Assembly (NCBI GenBank): GCA_030386875.1 | Contig: CM059571.1 | Location: 24,360,355-24,424,354, forward strand | Origin: Morinoia aosen | Lineage: Eukaryota; Arthropoda; Malacostraca; Amphipoda; Talitridae | DNA length: 64,000 nucleotides | Direction: 5' to 3' | Part shown: piece by piece, positions 11,869 through 22,260 of the stretch | Position numbering within the stretch: the stretch's first letter is position 1 | Layout: every line of letters begins with the position of its first letter | Notes under the pieces: generated by a model | What the model was told of the DNA's origin: nothing | What the model saw: only the letters and a program-made list of their open reading frames with translations | The model's database searches: none | Made by a program: the position numbers and the translations under genes

Positions 11869-13127
11869 CTTAATTGTCTCAAAACTTCATAGAACCGATA
11901 GCTAGATAGCTTTTTTGTTATTTTGCCTCTGTTTCCTCGAATTTGTAACTTGAATTCAAAATACAAAGCCACAAAGTGAACGACAAATATTTCATTTATT
12001 AGACAAAGTTCAGTTGAATTAGATTACAAAAAGACATAATAACACCAATTCCATGTTAAGAAGATTGTTAGGTAGCGCAACGATTCAATGTGCATACATA
12101 CAAATTCCTGTCCTTTTAAAGGTCTACAACATTAAGTGTTCGCTGAAAATTTCCTTTATAACGAGTGGAGCAATTTTAGCGGAACAATTTGTGCTCTCAT
12201 CTTACTATTCTACTTTCTATTTATTGAACTATTGATTGATTAACTGTCAAAAAATATGTGTTTAGGCTTGTAATTTCTGTTCTCATTGCACAAAAATAAA
12301 AATTTTTCATTTCAAATAAAGGTCGTACAAAAAACATCATTGGTTTTTAAAATGTCTTAACATAAAGATTCTTAGTTGGCATACACATACAGGTGCCATA
12401 ATGCCAATGACAATTGTCGAAACAAATGATTGAGAGAAAAGTATGAAATGCATTCTTTTGTTTCGTATTCTAAGTTTGATAATACATGTAAATACAAGTT
12501 GAAGAAATATCTATAATACCAGTGACGATACATTGTTGAAAGCACTCATATTTGTGGACACATTCAATGAAATACAAGCTTAGAAACGTGCGTTACCTGG
12601 GATTAATGGTAAAAATAGAATGGATGGATTGAAATGATTGTGCGTCAAAGACTATGAGGTCGATATTCGGAACTATCTTTTCACTCCTACGTATAAACTA
12701 GTATGCCAATTAACGAACTCGAAAAAAATAAAACATCATACGACAACCCTGATTTATAACATTTCCTACGCTAATAATACTGGCACAAAAGAGTTCACCG
12801 GAGTCAGAAACATGAAAATGATTATTGTACATTGCTAACCAGAACATTTGCAACATAATTGAAGCAGTCCGTGAAATTAAATACCTAAATTACGTTATCA
12901 TAATATGCTCACGAACGTAAAAAACGATAAATTGCCACGCGAGGCTAACAAGAACATTTTAGGAAATGAACGAGGAAAGAAAACATTAATGTCCAGTAAA
13001 GATAATGCATGAGATGAATGATATCGCCTTTTAAGATGTTTCAATATGAAGGTCTTCCTTACATAAAAATGCATCGCCGAATATATAGGGACTGAATTGT
13101 GTTGTCATTGCTGTGCAGCCGGCATCA
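11869..13127. other. AT-rich intergenic stretch, nothing recognised
   Basis: No transposon or exon signature was identified. Confidence 0.4.
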
Positions 13128-13309
13128 GAAGTTCTTCTGTCCACTTGGCTGCTTGGCTATATTGTTTTTTCTGACCAAGATCCTCAAGTTTGAGCTTATC
13201 TGTAATAATATTTGAGCACAGTGTCGACAACCCAAAAACTCAAACTACAGGATTTTTACCAGGAAAAACAGTACGGAAGGGCCAAGCAGCCAAGTTGACA
13301 GAAGAACTT
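13128..13309. repeat. Fold-back hairpin, arms about 67-71 bp
   Basis: 13128-13194 and 13239-13309 are imperfect reverse complements. They share a block containing AAGCAGCCAAGT and ACAGAAGAACTT, with about 44 bases between them. It may be a small MITE, or an inverted duplication that would form an RNA hairpin if transcribed. Confidence 0.75.
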
Positions 13310-13365
13310 TCGCTGCGGGTTGCCCCGCTTCGATAACCTGAAATGCTAGAAAATCAGGCCCCTGA

Positions 13366-13525
13366 CCACCCTGCTCCTGCCATGCAGCTCTGGTGCCTCA
13401 CGCCCTGCACGCTGCCGCAGTGCTCCTCAACAGCGTGCCCATGTAGTCGTAGGGCTCGCTGATAATTGGCTTCATCAAATTGGCCGTTAAGACCCTCAGA
13501 GGAGCTATTAATTAGGCCATGATAA
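13366..13525. other. GC-rich island, possible exon or conserved element
   Basis: Clearly richer in G and C than the flanks. Two overlapping minus-strand frames are open for about 40-55 codons; one contains KPIISEPYDYMGTLLRS before a TGA. It also carries TAATTAAT and CCAATTATCA homeodomain-like sites. It may be a coding exon, a conserved non-coding element or neither. Confidence 0.2.
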
Positions 13526-13565
13526 GAAATTGGATGATGCTATCGTTGAGGACTGAGAAGAGCGC

Positions 13566-13583
13566 GGGGGGGGGGGGGGGGGG
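13566..13583. repeat. Poly-G run of 18
   Basis: Eighteen consecutive G at 13566-13583. It is unusual in this AT-rich DNA, can form a G-quadruplex and is prone to length error in sequencing. Confidence 0.95.
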
Positions 13584-16077
13584 CACTCGGCTCTGATCTC
13601 GTACGCACCGCCGCGCTACCGAAATTGAAACGTGATATCGTCATCGATTCGGCAACAGATTGTGCTCTGACCTCTCTTCCTGTCATGTACTTGTATTGAG
13701 GGTTCAATAATGGAAATGTGATGCTACTCGCATGCGTGTAAAATGGACTTTACAACTCGCAACCACGCTGCAGCACCCATCTTCTTCCAGTAATAAAGAA
13801 TGAAGAAAAATAGAACTGAATCATACTTTTCTGCGTTTGGCAGACGCAATTTATATGAGATGGTAAGAGTCCCGCTGAGATAATGTACATTCAGGATGGT
13901 CCGATTTTTAATGATCTTAGAATTCGTTCTCTGTTGACTTTCCATTCCAATGCAGAACAATCTGAGACTGCTCTCCCCACCGGCGAGTCCCTACACGGGT
14001 GGTAAATTGAGTGTAGTTCCGAACGTCAAATCCAAATGAACTACTTACTTCCACAGTCATTGAGTTGCCTGCTTTTTGAAGACCTCCGCATTATTTTTAA
14101 CTTTAACGATAAAAGTTACGACAATTATTTCAATCTTCTGCATGTTGTTTTAAACTGCGAGTTTAATTTTGCTGAACTGATGTTAGCAAATATCCTTACT
14201 TGAGTATGACTTGAATCATTCACTGCTTTAGTTCGAGATAATAATAAAAGGTTCACAGGAATAACAAATATAACGTTGTCATTGATGATATTAAAATAAT
14301 TTTAACTTGCTGGAAGTTTTTGCAAGATCTTGCTTCAAGTTCTGAAGTGAGGATTGGTCTCTGCAGGATGTTGAAATCCCCGCCCAGCTTTTCTGCTTAC
14401 TTTGCCGTCCCTTGCCGTCGCTGCCCGTTTGTTCGCAGAATTTTAGACAAACGGAGGAAAATGGGACTGTTTGATTGTTTGTGGAAATGAATAGTTTGAA
14501 TTATAGAAGTTCTCGAGAGTTGTGCTTCGAAGCTGATTTTTTTGCGGTGACGAATCCTTTCTGCTATGCATTTAAACTTCATGCACGTGTAACTACAATT
14601 TAAGTTTCTAAGTTTCTGTACTTAGATTACACAACTTATGTCTCCTGACGAATTTTTTCAGGCCATTAGCGACTGGAGTACACCTTGAGATTTATTTTTT
14701 CCTCAGACACTTCTAATGAACTGAGAAAAAAATACTCTCGTGTTGAGATATGACATGGCTTAGATATGATTTCTCTCGTCAACAACGGAAAAATCGTTAT
14801 TTTTAAAGTCTGTGCTGAATTATACATTTATTTACTAATGACTTCGAATGCGGGAACAAAACATTTTCCTTAAAATTCGTGATTAATTATGGATTCAAAA
14901 GCATAAGCGTTGATGAAATCACTAAAGTTTAATCTTGTGTGATGATGAGACGAAGGCGCTAGTTTATTGGAACACATCGATGTTGTGATTATCTTGTAAG
15001 AGCTCACTTACCAGCGGCATATACTTACCAGAACCCCAGCTGGGTTGAAGCCCCCACATGCGCGCAGCCAGCCTGCTTGTGTTTGCTTTGCTGAGTCCAT
15101 ATCTGGAAAACTAGGACGCCTGAATTTCCACTCTATGATGTCATAAAGCGGGTTACATCTCATTTTAACTTTTACGCCGGAGCATCTATGATTTTACCCG
15201 CCAAGGTATAGCCTATGCATTAAGGGGCTAAAACTATAGATACTCACGAGAGAATTTTTGAATAGCGCTTAGAATATTTTCTAAAAGTTTAAAGATTTAC
15301 TTAGCATTTGAAATTTTTCTTCACTCCAGATAGTCAAACAATATTCATCGTCTTACGTAGACAAATTTTAAGACCTGAAGTAGAGATGCATAGAAAATGG
15401 AAAGGAATGTTAAATTAATTCAAATAGAAAAATAAACCAATGCACTAGCAAAGGAACGAACTTGAAACATGTTTATGAGAAGACGAAGCCCGGGATTGAG
15501 CGGGATGACTTCAAAACTAATGGTATAAGTTAATGATTAAAGTAAAATGAACGGGAATTGGGAAACAAGGTTTGTTGCACATTACTGAAAAACAAGACGA
15601 GGCTCAACTACGTCTTCTTAAAAAACATAAAAGAGATGGAAAAAGAAACTGAAAAGCTTGAAGGGACCGGATAACTAGCTTGGGACCGAAGTCGAGGAGT
15701 AGAGTCAGGCATTGGAGTCGAATAATGGAGTATGGCAATGGAGTAGAACAATAGAGGAGAGTAATAGAGTCAACTCAGGGAGCAGGGTAAGTTAAAATAT
15801 GGCAAAAGAAACGAGCTGGATGGGCTACTCTCCAGTTGTTACCCAAGTCTAGTGCCATCAGGCGCTAATCACACATAGGCAGCAGAGTTGGTGCTGAATA
15901 GAAGTCATAGCTATCACATTCACAGTCATCTAGTTTTAAACACAAACACCAGCACATTGATTTAACACAGTCTCTTAATATGTGGCTACTCTCCAGAAAT
16001 GTCACATAATATTTGGCAGTTTTTTCACATTTTCGATAATGTATGAGCCGTTACCATAAATGAAATAGACTGATTTC
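13584..16077. other. AT-rich intergenic stretch with a cryptic purine repeat
   Basis: At 15655-15795 there is a degenerate purine-rich tandem built on GGAGTAGAATAAT-like units. At 15023-15059 the minus strand has an ATG followed, 31 bases later, by two GTAAGT splice-donor-like sites 17 bases apart. No recognisable gene. Confidence 0.35.
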
Positions 16078-16480
16078 TAGGAAATCTCACTTTTCAGATA
16101 AAAATGAAAACTAACGTGGCTAAGAATATCATGATGAAAACAAACGTTTCGGATTACAAAAAATCTATCTTTAGTGGTCTGAAATAGAATAAATAAAAGT
16201 GTTAAAAAATAAAATTGTAACTAATTTTCATGAATAAAATGAATATAAGACATTTGATTTAAAAGACATAATAAAACAAAAAACTATAGAAAATTTCAAC
16301 GAACAATGGATATTTTTCACCACCGTGTCACATTCGTTTATTAACGGACGGTTTTTTAAAAATGTACATCGACTCTGAAATGCGAAGATCAGACGAATTT
16401 GAGGCTCAATCCAAAATTTAGAAGTTTTTGATAGCTTGAATCCGAAATAAGAAAATGTGACAAGATTAAATGCGACATTG
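16078..16480 (-). mobile_element. Inverted 3' end fragment of a Penelope-like element
   Basis: Read on the minus strand, this reproduces the C-terminus of the PLE endonuclease module (SNSSDLRI, then ESMYIFKK, with frameshifts). It then continues into a 3' untranslated region with the CGAAACGTTTG phrase often seen after PLE ORFs. The same coding segment occurs on the plus strand at about 22160-22250, so the two form an inverted repeat some 5.8 kb apart. PLE copies are known to be arranged in tandem or inverted partial units. Confidence 0.75.
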
Positions 16481-17015
16481 ACTACCTGGAAGTGCGTATA
16501 AATTATAAAGTTATTCCTTATAGTTCCTACGTAAATAATTTTACGAAAGAATGTTGAAAGGCTCTTCGTTTTGTACGTCGCCGCAATTGAAACTGTTTAA
16601 AAATGAAATCATGCTTAAAAAACATGAATTGGCAAAACGAAACACGTCCGTCGACTAGTGCCTTGTCGCAATTAAATCAAATATCAGTGCCCTAGATCTG
16701 TCTTGCGTTATACTGCGGTTTCAACGAAAACAGAAAAGGGTAAAACAGTAGCTAGAGTAACAGAAGTTAATTTATCGAAAATTGTACAATTTAGGAGCGT
16801 GTGAAATAAGAATTTTACAAGATCCCGAGAAGGACATCCCCAACACCTCCAAGCGGAAACTAACGAACGGAGAAACAAATGGTATAAGTGGTGCTGCTGC
16901 TCGGCCTGAATTTTGGACTACCCTTACGTAAATTGAATTACTCGTAATTTTCCTTGATCTATGAAAAGCTTTATAGTGTTTTGTCCAAACAGAACATTTA
17001 TAAAAGGGGTACAAA
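16481..17015. other. Spacer between head-to-head PLE pieces
   Basis: No convincing PLE protein was read here. It probably holds the eroded 5' regions of the two copies. Confidence 0.35.
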
Positions 17016-17329
17016 TTCATTGGCTAATTTACGAAATGAGCTCATATGTATTGCTGCGAAATATTACTATACTTTCAATCCTCTGTAGAATATGTGTCCA
17101 GTTTTCTAAAAAATGACATTAATATACTAATAACCCTTTCCAAAAATAAGTCTATATGTGCCATCAACTTAGACACAGGGAAAGGTGTCGTTATTTTAGA
17201 TAGAATAGACTATGTGATTAACGTAGAATCTATCTTAAGCGATTCCTCAAAATCGGTAGCTGTGAATGAGGCCGAAAAACTGCTTCCAATTCGTTTGGAA
17301 GATCGGCACCAGTGCAGGATTCTGTAGAG
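17016..17329 (+). pseudogene. PLE polyprotein, N-terminal region before the RT
   Basis: The plus-strand reading gives LRNELICIAAKYYYTFNP, then a shifted frame with FLKNDINILITLSKNKS, TGKGVVILDRIDYV and VESILSDSSK. The 'KG.GVVILD..DY' phrase with a following 'IL.D..K' is the hallmark of the segment just N-terminal to the PLE reverse transcriptase. The reading frame runs straight into the hAT target duplication at 17322. Confidence 0.82.
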
Positions 17330-17404
17330 CAGAGGTTCCCAAACTTTACCATGCCAAGGACCCTCCAAGTATTTAAAAGGGTCCTCCGGAAAAAATATTT
17401 TTTT

Positions 17405-18292
17405 GATCCGATTGGTCTGAAATTTGGTCAGTACATGTACTTTTGCAAGACAAACATATTTGAACTAAATTTTTTGACTAAGGCCTTAGTTTTTCCGAAA
17501 AATTTGAAATATTAGTTTTTTGGGTCATTTTTATACCCATTTTAAAGGAATAGAAGTCATTGAGCTTTTATGCTCGAACAAATTCAAATACAGTTTTGGA
17601 ATCCCTGGAAAATTCCTAACAAAGTTATATTCAGATATTTTGTATTTGAATTTTTTTTATATATGCGATATTCACCAATACATCAAATATACCGAAATTT
17701 TTGGATTTGAACTATGATAAAAAAAATAAAAATGTAAAAATGGAACAAGTGGCAATATGACTTTGTTAGAAATGTTCCAAGGATTCTAAAACTGTCTTTG
17801 TTTTCTTCCTAGCATAAAAACTCAATGACTTCTATTCTTTTGAATTTTGAAAGTAAATAACTTTACACTATAGGCCAAAAACAAAATTTTTTGTTGAAGT
17901 GTAATGTAATGGAAAATTTATTTAATTGAATGCTGTTTTCATTTTTATTTCGATAATCTCCATGCAAAACTTCATATTCACGCTGGGAATTGTAATTTCC
18001 ATGAAAAAAAATTACTTATATCAACAATTATGCAATTTTTTGTTTTCAGTCTGATTCTTATGAAATTTGACTATAATATGTAAGTCTCAAAAACAAACAC
18101 AATCTCATCCATACATTTTTTTGATTCAGGCTTTAGTTTTTGAAAAAATTTGACATATTTGTTTTTAGTCCATTCGTATTGCTATTTCAAAAGAATAGAT
18201 CTCATTGAGTTTTTATGCTAGAACAAAAACAAAGACAGTTTTAGAATTCTTGGAACATATCTAACAAAAGTATAGTCGCAAATTTTCTGTTT
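17405..18292. repeat. Three internal repeats in the hAT element, two direct and one inverted
   Basis: A core of about 80 bp recurs at 17544-17627 (plus), 17758-17842 (minus) and 18188-18270 (plus). It contains GAATAGAAGTCATTGAG and a TTTTATGCT step. The two plus copies sit in longer similar blocks of about 240 bp (17405-17640 and 18050-18292). Such arrays near hAT ends can be transposase-binding repeats, but here they may simply be duplicated filler. Confidence 0.75.
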
Positions 18293-18347
18293 CCCGCTTT
18301 GTTTTCTTTTTATATGTGGCCGAAAATTAAATATTTTGGTCCCCTTA

Positions 18348-18360
18348 CCCCCCCCCCCCC
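18348..18360. repeat. Poly-C run of 13
   Basis: Thirteen consecutive C inside the hAT element, followed by TGGGAGGGG, so it can pair with its own flank. Confidence 0.9.
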
Positions 18361-18829
18361 TGGGAGGGGATCTATCGTCCGCAGTGCCATAAAATTTTGG
18401 GACCGAATAGTCCACCACCTAAGGGTCTTTTTCCAACAAAAACATAAAAAATGACCATCGGAGAGAAAAGGGGCTTCGGAGGACGCCCTTAAGCCTCATC
18501 CGAGGACCCCCAGCCAATCAAAAGTTATTATTACCATTCCAAGAGACCCATTATGACCATACTCCAAAGGACCAAGAGACCCATTACATGATTATTATGC
18601 AGAAAAGTTACTATATGCAATTTTGTACACAAAGGAAGGATAAAAATAAGATTTTAAATTCAAAATTGTTTATTGTTTTAAATTCAATTCAAAATAAAAT
18701 TGGTAGAAACAGCTACGGTAGAGAAATGATTACACTCATTACAGTGTGTACTGTCACCACAGATAACCAAAAGTGAAATATTTTCATAAAAAGTGCAGAA
18801 TTAAACACAAAAGCTATAAAACATTTCTT

Positions 18830-19946
18830 GTTTAATAGGAAGGATGGGTTTGATGGCTCCTACACAGTTAATCAATGCTGGGCTTGATGTTGGTGAGTGC
18901 CTAACGCATGACGTTGTTCACCTGTAGGCGTGCTCTGGGCTAGGTTTTCAGTATTGTCAAAGTGAAAAATCCTTTTTCAAATAAGTTAGTTGTGGCGAAT
19001 GGCAAAACATATTTCAGAATTTTCTCAGCCAGAGCATGATATTCAGTTCTTGAGTAGATCCAGAACTCTGTCAATGTAAGGGCAGAGAACTTTATTTTCA
19101 TACCCCAATTATTTGATAGTTCAATGAGTTTCTCTTGCGACTTAATATCAAGATGTGCACCTTCCTCGGCTGCGAAAGGGTCTCCAATTCAGCTAGGGGG
19201 AATTTTTCCAGTTCAGGGTAATACTTCCTGAAGTAGCCTTGCAGATGAGATAGTTTGATGAAATGGGAATATTTCAGTGACTCCTTCCTGGCATTTACTT
19301 TCCCACAATGAAAGCTTTTGCATGAATGCACGTACTTTGTCCAGCATATTCAAAATTCATAATTCAAAACCTTGCATGCCCTTGTTAGGACATTTAGATG
19401 TCGGAATATGTCTGATAGGCATGTTAGCTTTAGCATCCATGACTTATCCACAAAATAGAAGCAAAGATCTGATTCAGGTGATGAGAGAAAAACAGCTAAT
19501 TCTCTCCGCAGTACAAATACACGATTCAAAACTGCTCCATGCGATAACCATCAGACTTCAGAGTGGAGCAGCAAGCCATGAAATCAGCATTCATTTCGTG
19601 ACAAAGGGCTTCAAAATGTCTATCTTTTCACTGTTGGATTTTAGCCATGAATACAATGAAAATAATCTTAGAATGATACTTTCGGTGCTCTGAGTGGAAG
19701 TGTGAATTTCTGTTTGAATGTATTTGCTTGGCAAGCTACTGAAGACTCTTGTCGTTCGATGAAATCAATGGATTTTTTGGCCTCAATTGGATGTTTTTGT
19801 TGTAAATATCTGTGTAGTTTCGATGGTTTCATACCTTCATTGGAGAGTATCTCTTGACAGATAACACACTTCGGGTACTCCACTCCAACGTTTTTCACCA
19901 CAAAGGTAAGCCCATATGCAATACATGAGGAATTATACTTTCTCAA
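18830..19946 (-). pseudogene. hAT transposase with BED finger and dimerisation end, middle deleted
   Basis: The N-terminal part (19946 to 19668) is open for 92 codons. It has a BED zinc finger: CVICQEIL, then MKPSKLHRYLQQKHP with the paired Cys and His residues. Downstream, in broken frames, come MNADFMACCS, WLAKLAYLADI-like residues, and then EFWIYSRTEYHALAEKILK and VLPFATTNLFEKGFFTLTIL (18940-19075), the C-terminal hAT dimerisation domain. The product should be a DNA-binding transposase of the ZBED5-like type. About 250 residues of the catalytic middle seem absent between the BED part and the C-terminal part, so this copy is an internally deleted, inactive derivative. Confidence 0.85.
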
Positions 19947-20756
19947 TTTTGATTTTCTTTCCTTTGTACCTAAACTACTTCCTTCACTTTGTCTTGATGA
20001 AGTAGCAGTGGAAAGCTTATCAGTCGATTATACTTTAGATACTTCTCCATCTTCACTTCACACTTTCTGTGAGCATAAAATGAAGCTTGAATGAATGTAA
20101 ATAGTAATTCAAAAGAAACAGATCAGCCTACTGTTACAGGATATTTAGGCAAACCTACCAAATACAGTTTTGGTAATTATCAATAACTCACTACTGATAT
20201 ACTGTAATTTTTTATATTATAGCAACATATAGTGAACGCCATCTGCGCACAAAGCGAATGTGTAGCCGCCAGACCGATCAGACAACCAAAGCCTAAATGA
20301 ACTTGGGGCCAGACTGCCGGGCACAAGACTCACGACAGTGACAGATGGGCTGGCGAAGGATCGAAGTTGCTACATCGTAATAAATTTAAATTAAGCTAAT
20401 GATACGGATTTGAAAATAAGGTACAGGAAAGCCTACCAATACATAGGCTTTCTCCAATATTTTCACACATACCAAAAACTGACCACACATATTCACAGTG
20501 CTCCAATTAAGGGTGAACCAATTAACCTAAATGGAATATTATGACAGATACAAAAATTCAATAGAAAAGTGCTAGATGCTTGCACGCCAAAATATCGATA
20601 CCACCTATTATAATGACAGAGAATCAGTGTTGTATATTTTTATATATATTTCTGTTTAGAGTTAATTTTTTTCATTGTGTCGCGGACCCCCTGCAGGACC
20701 TTCTCAGGGACCCCCAAGGGTCCGGGGACCCCAGTTTGGGAACCACTGCTGTAGAG

Positions 20757-21120
20757 GATCTACAGTGCCCTGAGAAAGTAGAAAAATACTCAGCAAATTA
20801 ATGACCAACTTCATAACGATTCCCATACAACGGGTTCACAGCTGGTTTTTTACAAGGACTTCCAAAAATCCGCAAGCCAAACACCCCTATCCGTCCAATC
20901 CTTTCCGCGCGCAATATGTAGAATTTTCGCTTAGATAAAACTTTAATTCCATACCTGTCCCATTTAGTACCAAACAAAAACCTTTTTAACAATTCGCTTG
21001 AATTTGTTAAATCTCTAAATTTTATTTCCAATACAAATTTTCTTCTTAAGTGTCGTTTGAATATTGAATTTTTATATACCAACGTTCCAGTTAACGAGGC
21101 TTTATGCATTATTTTAGATT
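20757..21120 (+). pseudogene. PLE reverse transcriptase, first half
   Basis: Immediately after the hAT duplication the plus strand reads TRTSKNPQANTPIRPILSAR, then LDKTLIPYLSHLVPNKNLF, NNSLEFVKSLNF and LYTNVPVNEAL. These correspond to the PLE RT segment with 'LPKIHKPN.P.RPI.S' and 'DV.SLFTNVP'. At least one stop (after SARNM) is present. A minus-strand 103-codon ORF here is only the shadow of this sequence. Confidence 0.85.
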
Positions 21121-21254
21121 AAAATTTTACAGAACCCTCAATGGTGTATGAAGGTTTACTAAAAAACGATGAGAAAATTGCTCGAGCTAAAACTTATGAA
21201 CACATTGCACAAGTTTAAAAACAAAATTTATAAACAAGTTGAGGGTTTGACAAT

Positions 21255-21600
21255 GTGATCTGATTTTTCCATCATTGTGGCTAATATCTCTCTAAACAAA
21301 TTTAAAGAGAAGTTTCTGGAACCATGTCCAGATAATTTTAAACCCGTGCTTTATGGAAGATGTCTTGACGATACGTTTATCCTTTTTATAAACAGCCGAG
21401 ATTCCGAGCAGTTTTTTTCAATATATCAATCAATGTCAGAGGAATTTCAAATTTACATGTGAACTAGAAGTGAATAATGAATTGTCTTTTTTAAATGCAA
21501 GAGTTACAAGAGCTGAAAACAAACTCACTACATCAGTGTTTCGAAAAGCTACTCTCACGGGATTCAGTAAGAACTTACTGATATTTTTTCAAAATGTATA
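21255..21600 (+). pseudogene. PLE reverse transcriptase, second half with the DD catalytic pair
   Basis: The open stretch 21277-21462 reads IVANISLNKFKEKFL, PVLYGRCLDDTFILFIN and FFSIYQSMSEEFQ. In the next frame it continues LEVNNELSFLNARVTRAENK, TTSVFRKATLTGFSKN. RCLDDTFILF is the YVDD-type catalytic motif with both aspartates kept. The following 'SFL...V.R....TTSV.RK.T.TG' phrase is characteristic of the PLE thumb region. One frameshift lies between the blocks. Confidence 0.87.
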
Positions 21601-21799
21601 ATTTCAGGGATAGTAACGTTAAATCACGGAACTTTTGAAATTTCATCGTTTTATATGTCATTCCATTAATAATTACTTACAAAATTATTGCAGCTCGAAT
21701 AATTACCCGAAGAATATTTTTACAAGTGATTTACGGAAATTTTGAGTAGAAGGTTCACTGCGAAGCCAAGAAACCTCACCGCACCGAAGTTAAGGTTAT

Positions 21800-22255
21800 T
21801 TTTCAGCTACCTTTTATAGGAACCCGTACAGAGAATGAAAATCGACTTTTTATCAACAGTGAAGAGGTTTTTTCCACAAATAAATCATTGTGCATATTTT
21901 AAAAATGATAGGAAAATCGGGTCATATACGAAGGGGTACTCCGGATGTGATGTTGCGCGCCTCAGTTATGTATCAATATACGTGTGACCGCTGCGAGCGC
22001 TCCTACATCGGTAACACATGGGCTCCAATTGTTTGTGAGGTGTGCACAACACAGGGGAGTCTCCTTTCGCACTGGCAATAACCTGACCAAGCCATCCAAC
22101 TTTTCTAAATAGAACAGTTTGAAGAAAGCCATATCTTTAAAAACATAAATTTCAAAATTATGGGTTCAACCTCGAATTCGTCTGATCTCCGCATTTTAGA
22201 ATCGATGTACATTTTGAAAAATCGTCCGTTAATGAGTCACGTTGGCTCGCGAGCC
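21800..22255 (+). pseudogene. PLE GIY-YIG endonuclease domain
   Basis: Pieces in order are FFPQINHCAYFKNDRKIGS (near 21870-21925), MYQYTCDRCERSYIGNT (21967-22020), then after a frameshift RCAQHRGVSFRTGNNLTKPS and finally DLRILESMYILKNRPLMSHV (22175-22240). The YTC..C...YIG string with a downstream R..H and 'LRILES.YI' matches the GIY-YIG nuclease that nicks the target for PLE retrotransposition. The connecting Cys pair is kept. Frameshifted, so inactive. Confidence 0.87.
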
Positions 22256-22260
22256 GTTAA

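Larger units (their letters stand above)
17330..20748 (-). mobile_element. hAT DNA transposon with intact ends and target duplication
   Basis: The left end begins CAGAGGTTCCCAAACT (17330) and the right end, reversed, begins CAGTGGTTCCCAAACT: 16-bp terminal inverted repeats with one mismatch. The element is flanked by the same 8 bases, CTGTAGAG, at 17322-17329 and 20749-20756. An 8-bp duplication and the CAG.GGTTCCCAAAC ends are typical of hAT elements in the ZBED5-like/Charlie group. Length is 3419 bp. Transposase remnants read on the minus strand (18830-19946). The left 1.4 kb is non-coding and carries three copies of an internal repeat. Confidence 0.93.
17016..22260 (+). mobile_element. Penelope-like retroelement, decayed, interrupted by a hAT element
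   Basis: Coding remnants of one PLE polyprotein lie in the correct order on both sides of the hAT insertion. The N-terminal block is at 17016-17329, reverse transcriptase motifs at 20757-21580 and the GIY-YIG endonuclease at 21860-22255. Removing 17330-20748 plus one 8-bp duplicate would bring the N-terminal block directly next to the RT block, which shows the hAT landed inside the PLE ORF. Numerous stops and frameshifts show it is no longer active. An inverted 3' fragment lies at 16078-16480. Confidence 0.85.

Noticed and set aside
19277-19693. Plus ORF of 138 codons
   Set aside because: It is the antisense shadow of the hAT transposase remnant.
20798-21109. Minus ORF of 103 codons
   Set aside because: Antisense shadow of the PLE reverse transcriptase.
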